From Clostridiales bacterium UBA1777 (GTDB lineage Bacteria; Bacillota; Clostridia; Oscillospirales; Oscillospiraceae): a stretch of 6,092 bases of DNA. The notes under the pieces are model-generated. The model saw nothing but the letters and a program-made list of their open reading frames with translations. It was not told where the DNA came from and did no database searches. Positions 1-6,092 of the stretch are shown piece by piece; position 1 is the first letter of the stretch, and each line of letters opens with the position of its first letter. The position numbers and the translations under genes are program-made. Location of the stretch: contig DCGN01000083.1 in the NCBI GenBank assembly GCA_002315275.1, positions 7,084 through 13,175 on the forward strand. The letters run 5' to 3'.

Positions 1-1161
1 ATCTGCGATAAGTACGGCTTCGACGTCGACCCGAACCAGAAGATCTATGACATGTCCGTTTCTCAGAAGCAGACGGTTGAGATCATCAAGGTGCTCTACC
101 GCGGCGCAGATATACTCATCCTCGATGAGCCTACCGCCGTTCTTACCCCGCAGGAGACGGACAAGCTCTTTGCCGTCCTGCGCAATATGCGCGATGCGGG
201 CAAGGCCATCGTCATCATCACGCATAAGATGCACGAGGTCGAAGACCTGTCCGACAGAGTCGCCGTCCTCCGCAAGGGTCAGTTCATCGGCGATATGCTG
301 ACGAAGAAGACCAACGCGCAGGAAATGACCAACATGATGGTCGGCCGCCCCGTCAAGCTCAACATCAACAGAGAGCTTCCCGAGAACCCGAAGCCCAGAA
401 TAGTCGTCAAGGACCTCACCGTCCGCGATATCGACGGCACCGTCAAGCTCGACAACGTATCCTTCACGGCGAATACCGGCGAGATACTCGGCATCGCAGG
501 TATCTCCGGCTGCGGCCAGAAGGAGCTGCTCGAGGCAATAGCGGGTCTCCAGCCCGTTGAAAACGGCAGCATCTCCTATATCGAGGACAACGGCGAGCCC
601 GAAGAGCTCATCGGAAAGGATCCCGTCAGGATAAAGCAGATGGGCGTATCCCTCTCCTTCGTTCCCGAGGACAGACTCGGCATGGGTCTCGTCGGCAACA
701 TGGATCTGAGCGACAATATGATGCTCCGCTCCTACAACGAGGGCAAGGGGCTGTTCACCAACCGCACAAATCCCCATCGCCTCGCTGAGGACATGGTCAG
801 CTTCCTCGAGATCCAGACCCCGAGCATCGAGACTCCCGTCCGCCGTCTCTCCGGCGGCAACGTGCAGAAGGTCCTTCTCGGCAGAGAGATCTCCAACGCA
901 CCTACCGTTCTGCTCACGGCTTATGCCACGCGCGGCCTCGATATAAACTCCTCTTACCTCATTTACGATACGATCAGCTCTCAGAAAATGAAGGGCGTTG
1001 CCGTTGTCTACGTCGGCGAAGACCTTGACGTTCTCCTCGAGCTGTGCGACAAGATTCTCGTCCTCTGCGGCGGCAAGGTAAGCGGCATACTTGACGGCAG
1101 AAACACCAACAAGCGCCAGGTCGGCGCAATGATGACAAAGGTGGGAGGTACCGAAGAATGA
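1..1161 (+). CDS. yufO: Bmp/Yuf-type nucleoside ABC importer, double-domain ATP-binding protein (5' partial)
   Basis: This is the energising subunit of an importer in the COG3845 (YufO/RbsA-like) family, whose relatives take up nucleosides; it would act at the inner face of the membrane. The reading frame is open from base 1, so the start, including the first Walker A, lies upstream. 386 residues are visible, against roughly 510 in the family. Domain 1 shows a signature-like MSVSQKQ (from base 52), Walker B ILILDEPT (DEPT at 124-135) and the switch His at 223-225. Domain 2 shows GISGCGQKEL (499-528), with Gln in place of the Walker A Lys, then LSGGN (847-861) and LLTAYATRGLD, with no Asp-Glu pair. 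A degenerate second domain is usual in this family. The stop overlaps the permease start (ATGA, 1158-1161). The symbol follows the family; nucleoside specificity is inferred. Confidence 0.93.
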   Translation: MCDKYGFDVDPNQKIYDMSVSQKQTVEIIKVLYRGADILILDEPTAVLTPQETDKLFAVLRNMRDAGKAIVIITHKMHEVEDLSDRVAVLRKGQFIGDMLTKKTNAQEMTNMMVGRPVKLNINRELPENPKPRIVVKDLTVRDIDGTVKLDNVSFTANTGEILGIAGISGCGQKELLEAIAGLQPVENGSISYIEDNGEPEELIGKDPVRIKQMGVSLSFVPEDRLGMGLVGNMDLSDNMMLRSYNEGKGLFTNRTNPHRLAEDMVSFLEIQTPSIETPVRRLSGGNVQKVLLGREISNAPTVLLTAYATRGLDINSSYLIYDTISSQKMKGVAVVYVGEDLDVLLELCDKILVLCGGKVSGILDGRNTNKRQVGAMMTKVGGTEE

Positions 1162-2234
1162 TACATATCTCCAAGCGCGGCGATATCTCCAGAAAAAGAG
1201 CATGGATCATTCGCGGTATTACGATCGTTCTCGCTCTTGTCTTCTGCGGCGTTATCACTCTGATGGTCACCGGCCTTAATCCCCTCGAGGTCTACGGCAC
1301 GATGATAAAGGGCTGCTTCGGCACGGCCCGCAAGACATGGATTCTTTTCCAGAACCTCTCGATCCTGCTTCTCATCTCCCTCGCGGTCACGCCTGCTTTC
1401 AAAATGCGCTTCTGGAACATCGGTGCTGAGGGACAGGTGCTTATAGGAGGTCTCGCCGCTGCGGCCTGCATGATCCTTCTCGGCGGCAAGCTCCCCAACG
1501 CAGTTGTAAATATACTCATGGTCGTCACGGCGATAGCCGCAGGCGCGATCTGGGCACTTATCCCCGCTCTTTTCAAGGCCAGATGGAACACCAACGAAAC
1601 GCTGTTCACCCTTATGATGAACTACGTTGCAATCCAGCTCGTATCCTTCTTCGTCATCGTTTGGGAAAACCCCAAGGGCTCCGGCAAGATGGGCGTTATC
1701 AATCAGGCCACCGAGGCAGGCTGGCTGCCCGTTCTCTTCGAGAAAAAGCAGCTCCTCCCGATCCTCATCGTTGCCGTTATCACCGTTATCGTCTACATTT
1801 ACCTTACCTACACCAAGCACGGCTATGAGCTCGCCGTCGTCGGCGAGAGCGAGCGCACCGCGCGCTACGTCGGCATCAAGGTCGAAAAGGTCATCCTCCG
1901 CACGATGCTCTTCTCCGGCGCGCTCTGCGGCGTTGCGGGTCTGCTCCTCGTCGGCAGCATCAACCACACGCTCTCTCCAGAGATCGCAGGCGGCCAGGGC
2001 TTCACGGCTGTCATGGTCTCGTGGCTTTCCAAGTTCAATCCGTTCTCGATGATCTTCTCCAGCTTCCTGCTCGTGTTCATGGGCAAGGGTGCTTCCGAGA
2101 TAGCCACTCAGTTCAATCTCAACGAGAGCTTCTCCGATATACTCACGGGTCTTATCCTGTTTTTCATAATCGGCTGTGAGTTCTTCATCAACTATAAGAT
2201 AAGCTTCGGCAAACGCGAGAAGAAGGAGGGCTGA
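1158..2234 (+). CDS. yufP: Bmp/Yuf-type nucleoside ABC importer, first permease
   Basis: This 358-residue protein is an integral membrane subunit of the BPD_transp_2 fold (YufP group, COG4603) and would form half of the importer's translocation path. Hydrophobic segments lie near residues 15-38, 61-80, 94-109, 113-139, 150-168, 199-216, 245-268, 285-308 and 327-346, about nine in all. Family landmarks are NIGAEGQ (87-93), NETLFTLMMNY (146-156) and a cytoplasmic stretch HGYELAVVGESERTARYVGI that matches the 'G-AVGENP-AARY-GI' pattern. A basic N-terminus and a Lys-rich tail fit a cytoplasmic location for both ends. The start at 1158 is supported by GGGAGG at 1143-1148 with about nine bases of spacing. 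It overlaps the ATPase stop, so translation is probably coupled. Length is normal for the family and the gene looks intact. Confidence 0.93.
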   Translation: MIHISKRGDISRKRAWIIRGITIVLALVFCGVITLMVTGLNPLEVYGTMIKGCFGTARKTWILFQNLSILLLISLAVTPAFKMRFWNIGAEGQVLIGGLAAAACMILLGGKLPNAVVNILMVVTAIAAGAIWALIPALFKARWNTNETLFTLMMNYVAIQLVSFFVIVWENPKGSGKMGVINQATEAGWLPVLFEKKQLLPILIVAVITVIVYIYLTYTKHGYELAVVGESERTARYVGIKVEKVILRTMLFSGALCGVAGLLLVGSINHTLSPEIAGGQGFTAVMVSWLSKFNPFSMIFSSFLLVFMGKGASEIATQFNLNESFSDILTGLILFFIIGCEFFINYKISFGKREKKEG

Positions 2235-2239
2235 GGACA

Positions 2240-3226
2240 ATGTTTGATATTCTGTTTTTCATTCCCCGCGCAATAGTTCAGGGCATTCCTCTTCTTTACG
2301 GCTCCACCGGTGAGATACTCACCGAGAAGTCCGGCAACCTCAACCTCGGCATCCCCGGCATCATGTACGTCGGCGGTATCTGCGGTGTTATCGGCGCGTT
2401 CCTGTATGAGCAGGCAACGGGCGGCAACGTGAACGCCGTTCTCGCCATCGCCATCCCGCTCCTCAGCTGCCTTCTCGGCTCGCTGCTCATGGGTCTGCTC
2501 TACTGCTTCCTCACCGTTACCCTCAGAGCAAACCAGAACGTTACCGGCCTTGCAATGACCACGTTCGGCGTCGGCTTCGGCAACTTCTTCGGCGGATCTC
2601 TTATCAAGCTCTCCGGAAGCGAGCTCCCCTCCATCGTTCTCTCCAATACGAGTGCCTTCTTCGCAAAGAAGGTATTCGGCACGGGTGAGGGCTGGTTCTA
2701 TCAGATATTCCTAAGCTACGGCTTCTTTGCATACCTCGCTATAATAATCGCGATCGTCTGCGCCTACGTGCTCAAGCGCACCCGCGTCGGCCTTAATCTC
2801 CGCTCCGTCGGCGAAGCTCCCGCTACCGCGGACGCCGCAGGCATCAACGTCAACAGATACAAGTACGTTGCTACCTGCACGGGCAGCATGATAGCCGGCA
2901 TCGGCGGCCTCTACTATGTTATGGACTATGCCTGCGGCATCTGGTCCAACAACGCCTTCGGCGACAGAGGCTGGCTGGCCATCGCGCTCGTTATCTTCAC
3001 CATTTGGAGACCTAACGTGAGCATCCTCGCATCCATCCTCTTCGGCGGCCTCTACATCCTGCATATCTATCTCCCCACCGGCGGCAACTTCGCCATCAAG
3101 GAGATCTACAAGATGGCACCTTACGTCGTAACGATCATCGTGCTGATAGTTGTTTCGATGCGCAAAAAGCGCGAGGATCAGCCGCCCGCAGGTCTCGGCC
3201 TCGCATACTTCCGAGAAGACCGATAA
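2240..3226 (+). CDS. yufQ: Bmp/Yuf-type nucleoside ABC importer, second permease
   Basis: This 328-residue protein is the second, non-identical permease (YufQ group, COG1079, BPD_transp_2 fold) and would pair with the upstream permease. Recognisable elements are GEILTEKSGNLNLGIPGIM (24-42), a cytoplasmic LRSVGEAPATADAAGI segment, the late GDRGWLAIALVIF segment, and the C-terminal GLGLAYFREDR tail, close to the family's 'G-PYFRE-R' ending. Hydrophobic stretches suggest about eight to nine membrane segments. The residue after NLGI is Pro, where many homologues have Glu. The start at 2240 is five bases after the previous stop. It is preceded by AAGGAGGG at 2223-2230, which lies inside the end of the upstream gene and so ties the two together. 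This is the last gene of the operon; a terminator follows 18 bases after its stop. Confidence 0.93.
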   Translation: MFDILFFIPRAIVQGIPLLYGSTGEILTEKSGNLNLGIPGIMYVGGICGVIGAFLYEQATGGNVNAVLAIAIPLLSCLLGSLLMGLLYCFLTVTLRANQNVTGLAMTTFGVGFGNFFGGSLIKLSGSELPSIVLSNTSAFFAKKVFGTGEGWFYQIFLSYGFFAYLAIIIAIVCAYVLKRTRVGLNLRSVGEAPATADAAGINVNRYKYVATCTGSMIAGIGGLYYVMDYACGIWSNNAFGDRGWLAIALVIFTIWRPNVSILASILFGGLYILHIYLPTGGNFAIKEIYKMAPYVVTIIVLIVVSMRKKREDQPPAGLGLAYFREDR

Positions 3227-3244
3227 AAAAATATATCTTATCAG

Positions 3245-3274
3245 ACTGCGTCATCATTAGGTGGCGCAGTTTTT
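3245..3274 (+). terminator. Intrinsic terminator of the importer operon
   Basis: The arms 3245-3255 and 3260-3270 pair over 11 positions (ACTGCG with CGCAGT at the base, two G-T pairs above) around an ATTA tetraloop. A run of five T follows directly (3270-3274). It begins 18 bases after the second permease's stop and separates that operon from the next promoter at 3317. An A-rich stretch precedes it, but 12 or more bases lie between that and the stem, so good function on the opposite strand is doubtful. Confidence 0.9.
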
Positions 3275-3316
3275 CTGCCTGTCGGGGGGCGACCGTAAAA
3301 GCGGAATGAAAAACTC

Positions 3317-3345
3317 TTGACTAATCCGGGCAAACGATGTAATAT
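3317..3345 (+). promoter_or_regulatory. Sigma-A type promoter of the TetR/ABC exporter operon
   Basis: The -35 element TTGACT (3317-3322) and the -10 element TAATAT (3340-3345) are separated by exactly 17 bases, and each differs from consensus at one position. The region upstream is A-rich (AAAA runs at 3297-3300 and 3309-3313). Transcription should start near 3352, leaving a leader of about 27 bases with GGAGG at 3367-3371 ahead of the ATG at 3379. The -10 overlaps an inverted repeat described separately. Confidence 0.85.
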
Positions 3346-3363
3346 AACAAGCGTTATATAACG
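3342..3363. promoter_or_regulatory. Probable TetR-family operator (overlapping palindromes)
   Basis: ATATAAC (3342-3348) and GTTATAT (3353-3359) form a perfect 7-base inverted repeat around AAGC. A second perfect palindrome, CGTTATATAACG (3352-3363), overlaps it, so the ATATAAC half-site recurs at 3356-3362. The array covers the end of the -10 element and the expected transcription start, where a bound repressor would block polymerase. TetR-family proteins commonly repress their own promoter from such sites; that the downstream regulator binds here is inference. Confidence 0.72.
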
Positions 3364-3378
3364 ATTGGAGGATACGCT

Positions 3379-3936
3379 ATGCCGCCGAAGCCGAGGATAA
3401 CAAAGGAACAAATAGAGCTTGCCGCGCTTGAGGCCGTCCGCGAAAACGGACTTGAAGGGCTGAATGCGAGAGCGCTTGCAAAGGCTCTCGACTGCTCGAC
3501 GCAGCCGATCTTTTCGAATTTTACCTCGATGGAGGAAATAGAGAAGGCTGTCGAGAGCAGAGCAAGAGCGCTGTATGAGGAGCGCATTGCGCGCGGGATG
3601 GCAGAGCTTACGCCGAAATACATGGGCAGCGGCCTTGCGTATATAAGCTTCGCGCGCGATGAGAAGCAGCTTTTCAGACTGCTGTTCATGTGCGACAGAC
3701 GCGGCGACTATGCTCCGAGGGAGAATCTTGACGAGGTCATATCGGCGCTTCGGCAGAAGACGGGGCTTTCCCGCGAGGAGGCGTACGAGCGACATCTGAT
3801 GATGTGGGTGTTCGTGCACGGCATCGCCGTAATGGTGAACACGGGATATCTCGACTGGACCGAGGAGCAGACGCGCGCCATGCTCGAAAAGGAATTCGAG
3901 GGTATGGCGATGAAAAGAAAGGAAAACGACCAATGA
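3379..3936 (+). CDS. TetR/AcrR-family transcriptional regulator with WHG-type ligand domain
   Basis: This 185-residue DNA-binding protein probably represses its own operon and releases DNA when a small ligand binds. The N-terminal helix-turn-helix spans about residues 10-58; LNARALAKALDCSTQPIFSNF (28-48) matches the TetR pattern 'RALAKALGVS-AIY-HF'. The C-terminal part contains WVFVHG (143-148), the Trp-His-Gly signature of the TetR_C WHG domain group, and ends in a charged tail. Length is typical. The ATG at 3379 is chosen because GGAGG (3367-3371) sits seven bases upstream and the promoter and operator lie just before. The stop overlaps the next start (ATGA, 3933-3936). The ligand cannot be read from sequence; the adjacent exporter's cargo is a reasonable guess. 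Confidence 0.9.
   Translation: MPPKPRITKEQIELAALEAVRENGLEGLNARALAKALDCSTQPIFSNFTSMEEIEKAVESRARALYEERIARGMAELTPKYMGSGLAYISFARDEKQLFRLLFMCDRRGDYAPRENLDEVISALRQKTGLSREEAYERHLMMWVFVHGIAVMVNTGYLDWTEEQTRAMLEKEFEGMAMKRKENDQ
3917..3923 (+). promoter_or_regulatory. Ribosome binding site deciding the exporter ATPase start
   Basis: GAAAGGA lies inside the end of the regulator gene, nine bases before the ATG at 3933. It supports that ATG over the in-frame ATG at 3804, whose extra 43 residues would run through the regulator gene and resemble no ABC protein. Confidence 0.7.
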
Positions 3937-4649
3937 GCGAAATACTTAGGATAGAGGGGCTTGAGAAGCACTATAAGAGCTTTTCTCTCAACGATGTCGG
4001 CTTCTCGATGGAAGCAGGCAGAATAATGGGGTTTATCGGCAGAAACGGAGCGGGCAAGACCACTACGCTGAAATCCGTTTTGAATCTCGTCCATCCCGAC
4101 GCGGGCACGATAAGCTTTTTCGGACTTGATATGGCGGAGCACGAGGGCGAGATAAAGCAGCGCATCGGCTATGCCGCGGGCGGCGTGAGCTGGTATCAGA
4201 TGAAGCCGATAAGCAAGATCGTTGCCGTAACGAAGACCTTTTTCCCTTCGTGGGACGAGGCGGCCTATAGAAGATACATGGACATGTTCGCGCTTGACGA
4301 GGACAAAAAGCCCAAGGAGCTCTCCGAGGGCATGAAGGTCAAGCTCGGGCTGACGCTCGCGCTTTCGCATCACGCAGAGCTCCTCCTGCTTGATGAGCCT
4401 ACGAGCGGGCTTGACCCCGTCTCGAGGGATGACCTGCTGATGACCTTCCGCACGCTTGCGGACGAGGGCGTGGCAATACTGTTCTCCACGCACATCACCT
4501 CGGACCTTGACAAATGTGCCGACGATATTACTTATATAAAGCAGGGCAGGATAATCGCCTCGGAGGAAAAGAACGAGTTCGTGCGCAAATGCGGCGGAGG
4601 CACGCTTGAGGATATCATGCTCCGCATAGAAAAGGGGGCGCAGATATGA
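3933..4649 (+). CDS. ABC-2 type exporter, ATP-binding protein (YtrB-like)
   Basis: This 238-residue single-domain ATPase would power the small permease encoded next. Walker A is GRNGAGKT (36-43), the signature is LSEGM (130-134), Walker B with D-loop is LLLLDEPTSGLDP (150-162), and the switch His is H187. The FFPSWDEAAYRRYMDMF stretch (103-119) matches the 'FYPNWD' insertion typical of the YtrB branch of exporter ATPases. Where most ABC proteins have the Q-loop Gln after 'IGY', this one reads AAGG, so that residue is absent or displaced. The start at 3933 overlaps the regulator's stop, and the stop overlaps the permease start at 4646, so the three genes are probably coupled. Cargo is unknown; relatives are linked to cell-envelope or antimicrobial peptide stress and to export of small molecules. 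Confidence 0.93.
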   Translation: MSEILRIEGLEKHYKSFSLNDVGFSMEAGRIMGFIGRNGAGKTTTLKSVLNLVHPDAGTISFFGLDMAEHEGEIKQRIGYAAGGVSWYQMKPISKIVAVTKTFFPSWDEAAYRRYMDMFALDEDKKPKELSEGMKVKLGLTLALSHHAELLLLDEPTSGLDPVSRDDLLMTFRTLADEGVAILFSTHITSDLDKCADDITYIKQGRIIASEEKNEFVRKCGGGTLEDIMLRIEKGAQI

Positions 4650-5293
4650 AAACACTTTTGAAGAAAGAGCTTTGCCTCACGGCATCTCCCCTGAGCTTCC
4701 TTTTCATCGTTTTTGCGGTGATGGCGCTCATACCGAACTATCCGATACTTGTCGGCGCGTTTTTCGTGTGCCTCGGCATATTCCAGACGTTTAAAACGGC
4801 GCGCGAGTCGGGCGATACGCTGTATACCGCGATGCTCCCCGTGAAAAAGACGGACGTTGTAAAGGCAAGATATGCGTTTTCAATCGTCATCGAGCTCGCG
4901 GCGTTCGTCATTACGGCCGCGCTTACGGCTGTGCGCATGACAGCGCTTGCCGGCAGCGAGACGTATCTCGCAAACCCGCTGATGAACGCGAACCTCGCGT
5001 ATCTCGGCTGGGTGCTGATCGTGTTCACAGTGTTCAACACCTGCTTCATCTGCGGCTTCTATAGGACGGCGTATAAATTCGGCGTGCCGTTTCTCGTTTT
5101 CGGTATCATGACGTTCGTCGTGATAGGCATTGCCGAGGTGCTGCACCATATCCCCGGCCTTGAGGGGCTTAACAGCACGGGGTTTGATCCGCTACAGCTT
5201 GCCGTGCTGACAGCGGGCGCGGTCATCTTTGCCGCGGGTACGCTTATTGCGGAGCGGGTCGCCGAAAAGAGATTTAACTCGATAGACCTGTGA
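4646..5293 (+). CDS. ABC-2 type exporter permease (ABC2_membrane_5-like)
   Basis: This 215-residue membrane protein would form the translocation path for the neighbouring ATPase, probably as a dimer. Six hydrophobic segments lie near residues 16-30, 33-49, 77-98, 119-139, 147-166 and 184-204. Between segments 2 and 3 is the cytoplasmic loop SGDTLYTAMLPVKKTDVVKA (55-74), the 'LP(V/I)-R--V--K' element of this permease family. The C-terminus EKRFNSIDL matches the family's 'K-F---DL' ending. N-terminal MKTLLKKEL is the usual amphipathic lead-in. The start overlaps the ATPase stop (ATGA, 4646-4649); AAAGGGGG (4631-4638) serves as ribosome binding site with seven bases of spacing. It is the last gene of its operon, and no hairpin terminator is visible after it. 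Confidence 0.88.
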   Translation: MKTLLKKELCLTASPLSFLFIVFAVMALIPNYPILVGAFFVCLGIFQTFKTARESGDTLYTAMLPVKKTDVVKARYAFSIVIELAAFVITAALTAVRMTALAGSETYLANPLMNANLAYLGWVLIVFTVFNTCFICGFYRTAYKFGVPFLVFGIMTFVVIGIAEVLHHIPGLEGLNSTGFDPLQLAVLTAGAVIFAAGTLIAERVAEKRFNSIDL

Positions 5294-5300
5294 TATCCGC

Positions 5301-5329
5301 TCGACATAGAGGGAAACGCGTGCTATAAT
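5301..5329 (+). promoter_or_regulatory. Extended -10 promoter of the inositol monophosphatase-family gene
   Basis: A -35 element TCGACA (5301-5306, one mismatch to TTGACA) is followed after 17 bases by a perfect TATAAT (5324-5329). The TGC at 5321-5323 makes it an extended -10. Transcription should begin near 5336, giving a leader of about 29 bases with GGAGG at 5354-5358. The promoter starts eight bases after the permease stop, so the downstream gene can be expressed independently of the exporter. Confidence 0.85.
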
Positions 5330-5364
5330 CTCATCCGTAAACGATCGGGAACCGGAGGCGCAGT

Positions 5365-6092
5365 ATGACAAACAGAGAAATATGCTCCCTTATCCAAAAC
5401 GCGGAGCGCGAGGCCGGGAGGCTCATGCGCGAGGCGCACGGCGTTATCGCCGAGAGCAAAACGGGCAGCCGCGACGTTGTCACGGAGTATGACCGCAAGG
5501 TGCAGCTCCTGCTGGAGACGCGCATCCGGGAGGCTCTGCCCGACGCTAAGTTCTTCTGCGAGGAGCTTGGCGAGCGCGGAGACCTTGAGGCGGAGCACGT
5601 GTTTATTATAGACCCTATTGACGGCACGATGAATTTCGTCCACGGGCTGAACTGCAGCTGCATCTCCGTGGCGTACAGATCAAAGGGCGTTCTCTCGGCG
5701 GGCGTGATATATAACCCGTATGCAGACGAGATGTTTTCCGCCGTTCTCGGAGAGGGCGCGGACGTGAACGGCAGGCCGCTGCGCATGGACGATGCACCCC
5801 TTTGCGAGGGCGTATCGCTCGTCGGCACCTCGCCGTATATCCCCGCGTTCACGCATCGAACCTTCGAAATTGCGGAGAAGCTATTCAACGCGACGCTCGA
5901 TATCCGCAGAGACGGCGCGGCGGCGGTAGACCTGTGCCTTGTCGCCGCTGGAAGAGCCGTTGTGTACGTTGAGCTGAGCCTCTGCCTTTGGGACTATGCC
6001 GCGGGCATGCTGATAGTCAGCGAGGCGGGCGGCGTGTGCCTCACGGAGGACGGAAAAGAGCTCCCGTTTGACGGGGAACGCTCCTCTATGCT
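5365..6092 (+). CDS. Inositol monophosphatase-family protein (3' partial)
   Basis: This gene is open to the window edge; 242 codons are visible of a family usually near 255-270 residues, so only the C-terminus is missing. The family comprises Mg2+-dependent, cytoplasmic phosphatases acting on inositol phosphates and related sugar or nucleotide phosphates (IMPase/SuhB/CysQ). Metal-binding and catalytic motifs are intact: Lys32 and TEYD (40-43), CEELG with the catalytic Glu (65-69), DPIDGTMNF (83-91, Asp83 and Asp86 as ligands) and WDYAAG (209-214, Asp210 as ligand), preceded by the RRDGAAAVDL stretch (181-190). The second Thr of the usual DGTTN is Met. The ATG at 5365 has GGAGG at 5354-5358, six bases upstream, and its own promoter. 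It shows no functional link to the exporter. The true substrate cannot be told from sequence. Confidence 0.92.
   Translation, partial: MTNREICSLIQNAEREAGRLMREAHGVIAESKTGSRDVVTEYDRKVQLLLETRIREALPDAKFFCEELGERGDLEAEHVFIIDPIDGTMNFVHGLNCSCISVAYRSKGVLSAGVIYNPYADEMFSAVLGEGADVNGRPLRMDDAPLCEGVSLVGTSPYIPAFTHRTFEIAEKLFNATLDIRRDGAAAVDLCLVAAGRAVVYVELSLCLWDYAAGMLIVSEAGGVCLTEDGKELPFDGERSSM

Noticed and set aside
1008..2240. A 410-codon open frame on the minus strand opposite the first permease
   Set aside because: Its translation is rich in charged residues with no recognisable fold. The plus strand carries a clear permease with motifs, a ribosome binding site and operon spacing. Long antisense frames are expected opposite GC-rich genes with strong codon bias.
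3227..3274. Possible bidirectional terminator using the A-rich stretch before the hairpin
   Set aside because: On the minus strand the T-rich run does not follow the stem directly, and no minus-strand gene ends here, so a bidirectional role is unsupported.
3275..3316. Possible small RNA or riboswitch between the terminator and the next promoter
   Set aside because: Only about 42 bases are available, with a G-run and A-rich patches but no convincing conserved fold. The leader after the promoter is also too short for a riboswitch.
3804..3932. Upstream in-frame ATG extending the exporter ATPase by 43 residues
   Set aside because: The extra residues overlap the regulator gene and do not resemble an ABC N-terminus. 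The ATG at 3933 has a ribosome binding site and a typical ATGA overlap.
3241..3933. A 230-codon minus-strand open frame spanning the regulator gene, promoter and terminator
   Set aside because: It would run through the promoter, operator and terminator of the plus strand, and its product matches no family I know.
3708..4655. A 315-codon minus-strand open frame opposite the regulator and exporter ATPase
   Set aside because: It lies opposite two well-supported genes, crosses their junction, and encodes nothing recognisable; it is a shadow frame.

Overview
The window reads as chromosomal DNA of a moderately GC-rich member of the Firmicutes, most likely an anaerobic gut clostridium (class Clostridia). 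The basis is strong GGAGG-type ribosome binding sites, canonical sigma-A promoters, protein families typical of that group, and a mix of CGC and AGA arginine codons. The taxonomic placement is inference. All genes lie on the + strand and are tightly packed. I see no RNA genes, mobile elements, CRISPR arrays or prophage genes.

Region 1 (1-3274) is the downstream part of a Bmp/Yuf-type ABC importer operon. It holds a 5'-truncated double-domain ATPase and two different membrane permeases. The ATPase and first permease overlap by ATGA, and the second permease follows after 5 bases. A well-formed intrinsic terminator closes the operon. Relatives import purine or other nucleosides (YufNOPQ/NupNOPQ of Bacillus, PnrABCD of Streptococcus). 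The Bmp-family binding lipoprotein that should complete the system is probably upstream, outside the window.

Region 2 (3275-5293) is a second, separate transcription unit with its own promoter. A cluster of ATATAAC half-sites overlaps the -10 element. The unit encodes a TetR-family repressor with a WHG-type C-terminal domain, an ABC-2 type ATPase resembling the YtrB branch, and a small six-segment ABC-2 permease. Both junctions are ATGA overlaps, so the three genes are probably translationally coupled. The likely reading is a self-repressed exporter whose inducer and cargo are unknown.

Region 3 (5294-6092) starts with a promoter carrying a perfect extended -10 element. It drives an inositol monophosphatase-family gene that runs off the right edge of the window. 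This gene looks functionally unrelated to the exporter.

Nothing here is clearly a new kind of system. The points most worth a second look are the overlapping operator palindromes at the tetR-type promoter, the regulator/transporter pairing it controls, and the way all degenerate motifs of the importer ATPase fall on one of its two composite ATP sites.
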